From an uncultured bacterium (GTDB taxonomy: Bacteria > Krumholzibacteriota > Krumholzibacteriia > LZORAL124-64-63), in NCBI GenBank assembly GCA_903912525.1, contig CAIWHK010000006.1, forward strand, positions 62,001 through 126,000: a stretch of 64,000 nt of DNA. The letters are read 5' to 3'. Numbering within the stretch: the first letter of the stretch is position 1; each line of letters begins with the position of its first letter. Made by a program: the position numbers and the translations under genes. The notes below the pieces were generated by a model. The model searched no databases. It was not told the origin of the DNA and was given only the letters and a program-made list of their open reading frames with translations. Of the stretch, positions 17,079 to 24,473 are shown in pieces.

Positions 17079-18388
17079 GTTTCGCTGTCCCCGAACAGGA
17101 TCCGGGTCGTCAGGCCCTGCGCCCCGGACTTCGGCGCGACGCGGTGTTCGCCGTGCGCCGCACGGCGCCGGCGCGGCGGCGTTTCCCGTGGCGGCGCTGG
17201 CTGTTCTCGACGCTTGCGGTCGTTCTGCTGGCGGGCGGCGGCTGGGCCCTGACGCAGAGCGGGCTGTTCTCTGTCGCGCGCATCGAGACCGGCGCCTACC
17301 GCTTCACGGACGAACACCAGTTGAAGGTGGCGCTGTCGCCGCTCCTTGGCCGCAACCTGTGGACCGTGGCCCAGCCAGACCTGGCCGCAGCCGCGACGCG
17401 CCTGCCGTGGGTGCGCGAGGTGTACATGGAGCGTCGCTGGCCGCGTGCCATCGGCGTCGAACTGGTCGAGTGGCGCCCGTTGCTGGTCGTCGCCGAGCCG
17501 GGCGCGCCCCCGGAAGCGCCGACGCTCGTGCTGGTCGACGACGGCCGCGTGCTGCGGTTCCCGGCCGGCATGATGGCCCCGGCACTGCCGGTGCTGACCG
17601 GCGTCGTGGTCGAGCGCAGTGCCGGCGGACCGGCGCGACTGCCGCAGGAACTGGCGCCAGCGGTGCTCGAACTGGTGTCCGCGCTCGAGTCCACGGGGCT
17701 CGACGCCGTGACGCCCGTCGATTTTGTCGTTGCCCGTCCCGACGGTTTCGGTATCGTCCTGTCCAAGGATGCCGACCAGCTGAGCTACGGCACGCTGCTC
17801 GTGGGGCGCGAGGGATTCGCCGATCGCCTGTCCCGCTACATGACCGCGCGCGACCACATCGAGCGCAATCTCGAAATCGACCTGCGCTTCAAGGACCGCC
17901 TGACCGTGCGGCCCCGACCGGTGCAGGAAGGCGAAGAGGGCGAAGAAGGCGAAGAAGGCGGGGATGCCGCGAAGGACGGCGCGGCCACGGCGGCGACCGT
18001 CGCGACGGCGAAACCGGCTGTGAGCAAGCCCGCGGCAACGAAGCCCGCGGCCAAGGCGACGGCGCAACCGGTGAAGAAAGCGGCCGCGAAGCCGGCGGCG
18101 GCGAAAGCCGACGCCCCGAAGAAGGCGGCGCCGAAGAAGACGACGGCCGTCAAGGCTGCGACCGCGAAGAAGACCGACCCGGCCAGGAAGACCGAGCCAG
18201 TGAAAAAGACCGAGCCAGTGAAAAAGACCGAGCAAGTGAAAAAGACCGAGCCAGTGAAAAAGACCGAAGCGACACGGAATCCCACCACGGCGATGAACGC
18301 GGACAACGCTGCCGGTACCGACCGGCGGCACGGGACACACACGACCACCGGCGGGACGGCCATCGCCGCTGCCGGCGCTGCGCAGTGA
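17075..18388 (+). CDS. ftsQ: Cell-division protein FtsQ with a long Lys/Ala/Pro-rich C-terminal tail
   Basis: FtsQ is the bitopic scaffold that links the early divisome to FtsL/FtsB. GTG 17075 overlaps the murC stop. The protein has a short basic cytoplasmic end, one membrane helix (about 36-56), a POTRA domain (LFSVARIETGAYRFTDEHQL to LPWVREVYMERRWP) and the FtsQ beta domain ending near residue 283. It then continues for about 154 unusual residues: an EGEEGEEGEEGG stretch followed by a histone-H1-like tail rich in Lys, Ala, Pro and Thr with repeated VKKTEP units. Ordinary FtsQ proteins stop after the beta domain; at 437 residues this is much longer. By topology the basic tail is periplasmic. 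Adjacent ftsA follows after 10 bp. Confidence 0.88.
   Translation: MSFAVPEQDPGRQALRPGLRRDAVFAVRRTAPARRRFPWRRWLFSTLAVVLLAGGGWALTQSGLFSVARIETGAYRFTDEHQLKVALSPLLGRNLWTVAQPDLAAAATRLPWVREVYMERRWPRAIGVELVEWRPLLVVAEPGAPPEAPTLVLVDDGRVLRFPAGMMAPALPVLTGVVVERSAGGPARLPQELAPAVLELVSALESTGLDAVTPVDFVVARPDGFGIVLSKDADQLSYGTLLVGREGFADRLSRYMTARDHIERNLEIDLRFKDRLTVRPRPVQEGEEGEEGEEGGDAAKDGAATAATVATAKPAVSKPAATKPAAKATAQPVKKAAAKPAAAKADAPKKAAPKKTTAVKAATAKKTDPARKTEPVKKTEPVKKTEQVKKTEPVKKTEATRNPTTAMNADNAAGTDRRHGTHTTTGGTAIAAAGAAQ
18200..18271 (+). repeat. 18-bp tandem repeat encoding VKKTEP in the FtsQ tail
   Basis: Four 18-bp units based on GTGAAAAAGACCGAGCCA run head to tail at 18200, 18218, 18236 and 18254; the second differs by one base and the fourth at its end. 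The copies are nearly identical at DNA level, implying recent slippage-driven expansion of the basic tail. Confidence 0.9.
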
Positions 18389-18398
18389 AGGAGCACGC

Positions 18399-19646
18399 AT
18401 GAGCGACGGAAAGCTGATCGTCACCTGCGATTTCGGGACCACGACGTTCCGCGCCCTGGTGACCGAGGTGGATGAGAACGGCTCGTTCGAAGTCGTCGGC
18501 AGCGCCGAGGAACCCGCGCAGGGCTTCCACGACGGGGATTTCGTCGACCTGGGCGCGGGCGCGGCCTGCATCGCGCGCCTGATCGGCAAGCTGGAGGAGG
18601 CCACCGACATCTTCGTCACCGGCTTCGCCTACAACGTCAGCGGCTCGCACCTGCGTTCTGTGCGCGCGACCGCGCAGCTGCCGATCGGGCCGGGCCCGCG
18701 CCCGATCCGGCAGGCGGATCTCGACGAAGCGCGCTCGCGGGCGAGCACGATGGCCATCCCGTTCGACCACCAGATCCTGTCGGTGACGCCGGTCGAGTAC
18801 GCGGTCGACCGGGTGCGCGGCGTCGTTGACCCGCTCGGTCGCGTCGGCAGCCAACTGGAGATGCAGGCGCACCTGATCACGGGCTCGCGCAGCGTCCTGC
18901 ACAACATCGAGAACGCCATCGCCACGGCAAAATACAAGCCCCTGGCCGAGGAAATCGACGTCATGGCCACGGCCATCGCGCTGCTGACGCCGCGCGACCG
19001 CGCCGAAGGCGTCATGCTCATCGACGTCGGCGGGCACGCCACGAACTGGGCTGTCTACCGCAAGAACGCGCTCATCTCCTGCGGCACCGTGGGCCTGGGC
19101 GGCTGGCACCTGACCAGCGACCTCTCGCACGGCCTGCGCATCCCGCGCGACGAGGCCGAGCAGGTCAAGCGCACGCGCGGCGTCGTGTTGCGCAGCCTGG
19201 TCGACCAGGTGCCCATCGACGTGCTGTTCGACGAGCGCCGGCCCACCGAGACACCGGGCCTGGTGGCGGCGATCCTCGAACCGCGCATGGAGGAGATCTT
19301 CACCTGCGTGAAGGCCGACTACGGCGACCCGCGCGAACTGGCCCTGCTCAAGGCGGGCGTCGTGCTGACCGGCGGCGGCAGCCGCTGCAAGGGCACCGTC
19401 GGCCTGTGCGAAGAGGTCATGGACCTGCCGGTGCGCCGGGCCCACACGCCGGCGTCGCTCAAGGGGGCCGAGGCGCTGCCCGACGGTCAGTGGGCGACGG
19501 CCCTGGGCCTGAGCCTGTGGCTGTCCCACGGCGAAGGCGGGCTGCATGCCGACGAGGAAGCGGCCGGTCGCGGCGGCTGGCTCGGGCGGCTCCGGGGACG
19601 GTTCCGGAAGGCCCAACCTGCGGAGGAGATGGCCGCAGAAGCCTGA
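18399..19646 (+). CDS. ftsA: Actin-like divisome protein FtsA
   Basis: FtsA tethers FtsZ filaments to the inner membrane. The 415 residues have the actin-fold ATPase pattern: phosphate 1 loop VTCDFGTTTFRALV near the N-terminus, phosphate 2 loop MLIDVGGHATNWAVY (about 206-220) and the adenosine motif LTGGGSRCKGTVGL (about 325-338). The 1C-type segment carries the SHLRSVRA and DHQILSVTPVEYAVD regions. The C-terminus, GGWLGRLRGRFRKAQ, is amphipathic and basic, as needed for a membrane-targeting helix. AAGGAG precedes the ATG. ftsZ follows after 210 bp. Confidence 0.95.
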   Translation: MSDGKLIVTCDFGTTTFRALVTEVDENGSFEVVGSAEEPAQGFHDGDFVDLGAGAACIARLIGKLEEATDIFVTGFAYNVSGSHLRSVRATAQLPIGPGPRPIRQADLDEARSRASTMAIPFDHQILSVTPVEYAVDRVRGVVDPLGRVGSQLEMQAHLITGSRSVLHNIENAIATAKYKPLAEEIDVMATAIALLTPRDRAEGVMLIDVGGHATNWAVYRKNALISCGTVGLGGWHLTSDLSHGLRIPRDEAEQVKRTRGVVLRSLVDQVPIDVLFDERRPTETPGLVAAILEPRMEEIFTCVKADYGDPRELALLKAGVVLTGGGSRCKGTVGLCEEVMDLPVRRAHTPASLKGAEALPDGQWATALGLSLWLSHGEGGLHADEEAAGRGGWLGRLRGRFRKAQPAEEMAAEA

Positions 19647-19856
19647 TATCAAAAAATTCCTTGAGGTCGGCGTTGGGGTGTGTTAATGGATTGGCCGGTC
19701 ACGATTTCGACCAGCTAGTCTTGTTGGGATTGCCGTCTAGTTGAATGGCAAGTCCCGCAGCACCGGCGCCGGCCTATTCTTTTGCGCGGCAGAGGGATAC
19801 CTCGCTTTGCGGCCAGCCGGTTGCCATGACCCATCTCAAGGAGGAGGCGGGCGGTC
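19647..19856 (+). other. ftsA-ftsZ intergenic leader with a hairpin
   Basis: This 210-bp gap is unusually long for the cluster. It contains GGGATTGCC (19726-19734) pairing with GGCAAGTCCC (19747-19756), one bulged base, around a 12-nt loop. A weak promoter candidate, TTGAGG (19661) with TAATGG 17 bp downstream, is possible. The end supplies AAGGAGGAGG as ribosome-binding site for ftsZ. An independent ftsZ promoter is plausible but unproven. Confidence 0.4.
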
Positions 19857-22178
19857 ATGATGTTTGAGTTCGCCGAGGAAAACGGGCTCCTGAATACCGA
19901 TCGCCTGGCTGACATCAAGGTCGTGGGCGTTGGTGGGGCCGGCGGCAACGCAGTCGGCCGGATGATCGAGGCGGGGCTGGTTGGCGTCGAATTTTTCGCG
20001 GTGAACACCGACCTCCAGGCCCTCCACGACTCCACCGCACATCGCACCCTCCAGATCGGCGCCCAGCGCACCAAGGGCCTCGGCTCCGGCGGCAACCCGT
20101 CGGTCGGCCGCGCGGCTGCCGAAGAAGACCTGGAACAGATCCGCGAGGCGCTCAACGGCGCCGACATGGTCTTCGTCACCGCCGGCATGGGCGGCGGCAC
20201 GGGCACCGGCGCGGCTCCCGTCATTGCGCAGGTGGCGCGCGAACTCGGCGCGCTGACCGTCGCCATCGTCACCAAGCCGTTCCGCTTCGAGGCCTCGGTC
20301 CGCATGCAGCAGGCGCTCTCGGGCATCGAGGAACTGCGCCGGTCCGTCGACACCCTCATCATCATCCCCAACCAGCGCCTGCTGGAAGTGGTCCCCGCGG
20401 GCACGAGCATGCGCGAGGCGTTCCGCATTGCCGACAACGTGCTCTACGAAGCCACGCGCGGCATCTACGAGATCATCTCGCGCCACGACCACGTGAACCT
20501 CGACTTCGCCGACGTCCGCACGGTCATGAAGGACATGGGCCAGGCGATGATGGGCACCGGCCGCGCCGAGGGCCCGAACCGCGCCGTCGAGGCCGCGCGC
20601 CAGGCGATCAGCTCGCCGCTGCTGGAGAACGTCAACATCCTCGGCAGCCGCGCCGTGCTGGTCAACGTGCTCGGCCGCGAGGTCGGCCTGCAGGACACCG
20701 CCGAAGCGATGGAGTTCATCCAGGACGCCGCCGGCCCGCAGGCGCACGTCATCTTCGGCTACGGCAACGACGAGTCGATGGGCGACCAGTTGCAATTGAC
20801 GGTCATCGCCACCGGCTTCGATGTCGTCTCGACGAGCGAGGAAGTCGCGGCGGCGCAGGCGCGCCTGGCCGCCTCGCTGGCCACGCAGGCGGGCGCCACC
20901 GGCGAGGACGACGATCTGACGCCCGTGGCCGAGACCGAGGTCACCTGGAGCGAGGATACCTGGAGCGGGGACGACGGCGACGTCGTGACCGACGAACTGA
21001 CCGATGAACTGGCCGACGAACTGACCGATGAGCTGGTCGACGAAGCCTTCGACCAGGCTGCCGCCGCCGAGGCCGCCGCCATCGCCGCGGCCGCGGACGA
21101 GGCGCGCCGCCGCGAGGAAGAGGAGCTGCTCGAGCTCGAGGAGCAGCTGCGCCAGCTCGAGGAAGAGGAAGCCCTCGCCGCCGAGGAAGCGCGCCTGCAG
21201 GCCGAAGAAGAGGCCCGCCTGGCCGCCGAAGCCGAGGAAGCGCGCCGGCAGGCCGCGGAAGATGCGCGCCTGGCCGCCGAGGCCGAGGAAGCGCGCCTGC
21301 AGGCCGCGGAAACAGCCCGCCTGGCTGCCGAAGCCGAGGACGCCCGCCGCCTGGCCCAGGCGCAGGCGTTGCGCGAGGCCGAGCAGGCTCGCGAGCGCGC
21401 CGAGCAGGAGGCCCGCATGGCCGGCGAGATGGCCGCCATCGCCGACGCCCGTCGCCTGGCCGCCGAGGATGAAATCCGCCAGCGCGCCGAACAGGAGGCG
21501 CTCGACCGCGCCGACTACGAGGTGCGCCTGCGCGAAGAGATGGAAGCCCGCGTGCGCGAGGAACTCGAGGCGCGCCTGCGGGAGGAGTACGAGGCGCGCA
21601 TCCGCGAGGAGCAGCGCCAGCGCGAACTGGATGAGCAGGAGGCCCTTGAGCTGGCGGCGCAGGAAGCCCGCCTGGCCAAGGAGTTGACGCGCGACTGGGA
21701 CGAGAATCCGGACGACGACCAGGGCGACGACCAGGGCGACGGACGTTTTGCGGAGCTTCCCGAGCCCGAACCGCGCCAGCACGAGTCCATCATTGCGCGT
21801 GATCCCGAGCCGACCCCGAGTCCGGCCCCGGCCCCGGCCAAGAGCGGCTGGTCCCTGCTGCAGGCGATGAAGCGCGTGCAGGGCCGCGTGCCGCAGGATG
21901 TCGACGGCTTCCTGGCGCGCGACCAGGTTGCCGGCGGCGAACCGCGCACGCCCGCGCACGTTGACGCGCCCACACCGAATGAGCGCCCGACCAAGCCGAC
22001 CAACAGCGGCACCAGCGGCTTCCTGACCCCGGTCGGGACGCGCGGCATCGGCGAAGTCGACGTGCCCGACGGCGGGTCCGTGCAGGCGGTGACGCGGTCG
22101 GCAGCGGCCGGCATCGGCCCGGACCACCCGAACGCCGATCTGAGCCAACCGGCCTACACGCGGAAGTACATGGACTGA
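19857..22178 (+). CDS. ftsZ: Tubulin-like FtsZ with a very long helical linker
   Basis: FtsZ is the GTPase that forms the cytokinetic ring. The first 325 residues are a normal GTPase core: VVGVGGAGGNAVGRM (about 23-37), the tubulin signature GGGTGTGAAP (about 111-120), and the T7-loop NLDFADVRTVMKD (about 214-226). The total length of 773 residues is roughly twice the family norm. The excess is a linker of over 400 residues: an acidic stretch (DELTDELADELTDEL), then about 210 residues made almost only of Glu, Ala, Arg and Leu (about 402-611), predicted to be one continuous helix or coiled coil, then a Pro-rich segment. The chain ends with QPAYTRKYMD, which fits the conserved C-terminal peptide that binds FtsA. 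AAGGAGGAGG lies upstream. Confidence 0.93.
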   Translation: MMFEFAEENGLLNTDRLADIKVVGVGGAGGNAVGRMIEAGLVGVEFFAVNTDLQALHDSTAHRTLQIGAQRTKGLGSGGNPSVGRAAAEEDLEQIREALNGADMVFVTAGMGGGTGTGAAPVIAQVARELGALTVAIVTKPFRFEASVRMQQALSGIEELRRSVDTLIIIPNQRLLEVVPAGTSMREAFRIADNVLYEATRGIYEIISRHDHVNLDFADVRTVMKDMGQAMMGTGRAEGPNRAVEAARQAISSPLLENVNILGSRAVLVNVLGREVGLQDTAEAMEFIQDAAGPQAHVIFGYGNDESMGDQLQLTVIATGFDVVSTSEEVAAAQARLAASLATQAGATGEDDDLTPVAETEVTWSEDTWSGDDGDVVTDELTDELADELTDELVDEAFDQAAAAEAAAIAAAADEARRREEEELLELEEQLRQLEEEEALAAEEARLQAEEEARLAAEAEEARRQAAEDARLAAEAEEARLQAAETARLAAEAEDARRLAQAQALREAEQARERAEQEARMAGEMAAIADARRLAAEDEIRQRAEQEALDRADYEVRLREEMEARVREELEARLREEYEARIREEQRQRELDEQEALELAAQEARLAKELTRDWDENPDDDQGDDQGDGRFAELPEPEPRQHESIIARDPEPTPSPAPAPAKSGWSLLQAMKRVQGRVPQDVDGFLARDQVAGGEPRTPAHVDAPTPNERPTKPTNSGTSGFLTPVGTRGIGEVDVPDGGSVQAVTRSAAAGIGPDHPNADLSQPAYTRKYMD
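21213..21365 (+). repeat. 51-bp tandem repeats in the ftsZ linker
   Basis: Three 51-bp units start at 21213, 21264 and 21315. Each encodes 17 residues of the type ARLAAEAEEARRQAAED. Shorter related units flank them. The array explains part of the length of the helical linker and could vary in copy number between strains. Confidence 0.8.
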
Positions 22179-22179
22179 C

Positions 22180-23895
22180 ATGTCCCTGCTGAGCCGAATC
22201 CTGGGTGGTGACGGCAAGGCAAGCGCGCGGGGACTGGCCCTGCTCGAAGAGGGCCGTTTCGGCGAGGCCGCCGACCAGTTGCGCCTGGTCGCGCTCAGCC
22301 CTTCCGGCACGCCCGACGATTCCCTGGCCAGCTACCATTTCCGCCAGGCCCTTGTGGGCGAGGGACGCCGCCTTCTCCGGGGCGGCGAGCCGGCCCGCGC
22401 CGTTTCGTGGCTGGCCGAAGCCGCCGGCCTGTGGCCGCGCTACGCCGATCTCCAGTTCCTGCACGGCGCGTCGATGCTGCTGGGCGATGCCGCCCCGGCC
22501 GACGAATCGCTCGCGGCCGCCCGTCGTTCCCTGCGCCTGAACCCCGATTACGTCGAAGCCCGCCTGCTCGAAGCCGAGTCGCTGCGCCGACTCGAGCGTC
22601 CGCGGGAGGCCGCTGCCGCGCTCGACGCGCTGGTCGAGTCCGGCCGACGCGTCGACCACTGGCTGGTCGCCGAGTTGACGCCCGCCGCGCCCTACACGCC
22701 CGAAACGCTGCCGGCCGATCTGGGCCAACGCCTGGCGCGCGTGACCGGCGGCAGTTCGCCGAAGGAAGAGGTCGCCGCGGCGGTCGCCCTTTGCCGTGCC
22801 GGCCACTGGGTCGACGGCCTGGAGCGCTTCGAGGACCTGGTCGTCCGATTCCCGCGTTATCCCGATTACCGCACGCGGCAGGCCGCCGCGCTGTTCCAGC
22901 TGGGGCGCGGCGACGAGGCCCTGCTGGCTGTCGACGCAGCCCTGGCGCTGAACGAGAATTACCGGCTGGCGCAGGACCTGCGCGGTCTGGTGCTGGTCGA
23001 CCTGCTGCGCGTGCGCGAGGCGCGCGAGCACTTCGAGGCCGTCGATCGCAGTCGCGCGGCGCAGGCGGCGCCGGGCGATGCGGCCGCGGTGCCCCTGCAC
23101 GAGCAGCTGTTCGGCGCCTATGTGCGCGCCCTGGTGACGATGTTGACCGGTGATCCGCAGCGCGCCCTGGCGCTGCTGCCGGCGTCGCCGGAGCTGGGCC
23201 GCGAGTTTGCGCGCGCAGACCTGCTGCGAGCCGCGGCCGAGGATCTGGGCGGGCAGCCTGAGGCCTGCACCCGGCGCCTGGGGCACCTTGCCGAGGCGTG
23301 GCCGGCCGAGCCGTTGTTCCAGCACCTGATGGTCTGCCGGCTGCTGCATGACGGGCGCCTGAAGGAAATGGCGCAGCAGCTCGGGCGCTGGCCGGCGGCG
23401 GTGGCGGCTGACGCGCGGCCGCTCTATCTGGAGAACCTGCTGCGATTGGCGCAGGGCCGTGACCCGGTGGCGCCGGCCGGTTCCGCGCTCGAGGTCGTGG
23501 CGCCGTCGGTGGTGCCGCAGGGCGAGCCCGCGGTCGGTTCGGCGGCCTGGAAACTGCTCGATGCGCGCGCCGCGTTGCGTCGCGGCGATGCGACCTCGGC
23601 GTGGGAGACATGCCAGGCGCTGCAGGCCGCGGGCTGGCTCACCGAGCCGCTCGTCGCGTTGCAGACCGAGACGGCGCTCGCGCTCGGCGGCGGGCCTGCG
23701 TCCGGGTGGACGCCGCCGGCGGTGGCGCCGCTGGCCGGGTTGGCGTCACGCGTGGCATGGCTGCACGCCGAAGGCCGCGGCCAGGACGCCGAGGAACTGG
23801 CGCACTCGGTCGCAACGCTGCATCCGGAGATCGAAGCGGGGTGGTGGCTGTCGGTGAGGTTCTGGCTGGCGCCCATCCGCGCCTGGGTTTCTTAG
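22180..23895 (+). CDS. TPR-repeat protein immediately downstream of ftsZ
   Basis: The function is unknown. The 571-residue protein has no signal peptide and consists of tetratricopeptide-like helical pairs: LLEEGRFGEAADQLRLVAL at the N-terminus, ESLAAARRSLRLNPDYVEARLL (about residues 110-130), and ALFQLGRGDEALLAVDAALALNENYRLAQDLRGLVLVD in the middle. TPR arrays usually bind proteins. The ATG comes 1 bp after the ftsZ stop, so the gene is almost certainly co-translated with ftsZ and may assist divisome assembly; that is inference from position. A tryptophan-containing C-terminus ends the chain. The next gene is on the other strand. Confidence 0.75.
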   Translation: MSLLSRILGGDGKASARGLALLEEGRFGEAADQLRLVALSPSGTPDDSLASYHFRQALVGEGRRLLRGGEPARAVSWLAEAAGLWPRYADLQFLHGASMLLGDAAPADESLAAARRSLRLNPDYVEARLLEAESLRRLERPREAAAALDALVESGRRVDHWLVAELTPAAPYTPETLPADLGQRLARVTGGSSPKEEVAAAVALCRAGHWVDGLERFEDLVVRFPRYPDYRTRQAAALFQLGRGDEALLAVDAALALNENYRLAQDLRGLVLVDLLRVREAREHFEAVDRSRAAQAAPGDAAAVPLHEQLFGAYVRALVTMLTGDPQRALALLPASPELGREFARADLLRAAAEDLGGQPEACTRRLGHLAEAWPAEPLFQHLMVCRLLHDGRLKEMAQQLGRWPAAVAADARPLYLENLLRLAQGRDPVAPAGSALEVVAPSVVPQGEPAVGSAAWKLLDARAALRRGDATSAWETCQALQAAGWLTEPLVALQTETALALGGGPASGWTPPAVAPLAGLASRVAWLHAEGRGQDAEELAHSVATLHPEIEAGWWLSVRFWLAPIRAWVS

Positions 23896-23924
23896 CTGTC
23901 CAATCAGCAATCCTGTTGGCAGAC

Positions 23925-24323
23925 CTACGAACGGCCGGGCGTCCGCGTGGCCAGCAACCGCCGCACTTCATCCGTCAGCGCATCGAGATCGTACGGCTTG
24001 CTCATGTACGAGTCGGCCTGGTACTGGTGGCCGCGCACCTTGTTGCGCTCGTCCTCGCTCGCGGTCAGGATCAGGATCGGCATATCCACCAGTGTCATCA
24101 GGCTGCGCGCCCGCTTGAGGAACCCGAAGCCGTCGAGCACGGGCATCATCAGGTCCAGGATGACGCAGTCCGGCGCCGAAGCCTGCACGGACTGGAAGCC
24201 CTCCAGGCCGTTGACGGCTTCGCGGACGATGAAGTCCTGGCAGGTCAGCTGCATGCGCAGGATGGTGCGCAGGTCAGGGTCGTCCTCGACCACCAGGATT
24301 ACCGGTTTCGCGCTATCGTTCAT
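23925..24323 (-). CDS. Single-domain response regulator (CheY-like receiver)
   Basis: This 132-residue protein is a receiver domain without an output domain. Key residues are present: the acidic pocket VVEDDPD (12-18), phospho-acceptor Asp57 in VILDLMMPVLDG, the switch Thr in ILTASEDE (about 87) and Lys109 in SKPYD. No histidine kinase gene is adjacent, so it is an orphan. The short C-terminal extension LLATRTPGRS carries no recognised domain. It is divergent from the TPR-PpiC gene, with 150 bp between, and convergent with the TPR gene. The start is set by the receiver fold; GGGGGAAG lies upstream. Confidence 0.9.
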   Translation of the reverse strand: MNDSAKPVILVVEDDPDLRTILRMQLTCQDFIVREAVNGLEGFQSVQASAPDCVILDLMMPVLDGFGFLKRARSLMTLVDMPILILTASEDERNKVRGHQYQADSYMSKPYDLDALTDEVRRLLATRTPGRS

Positions 24324-24473
24324 GGCGATTATCTTCCCCCTGTGCATTCCCGACCTCGCAGGCCGGACCCCGGGAACCAGGACCCCCAAGGGATGGTTCT
24401 TGCCCGGGTTATCGACCGCGGAGGCGCCGCCTTGACCGAACAATGCCAGCCAGCCCAGGGGATCGAGTTGCCG

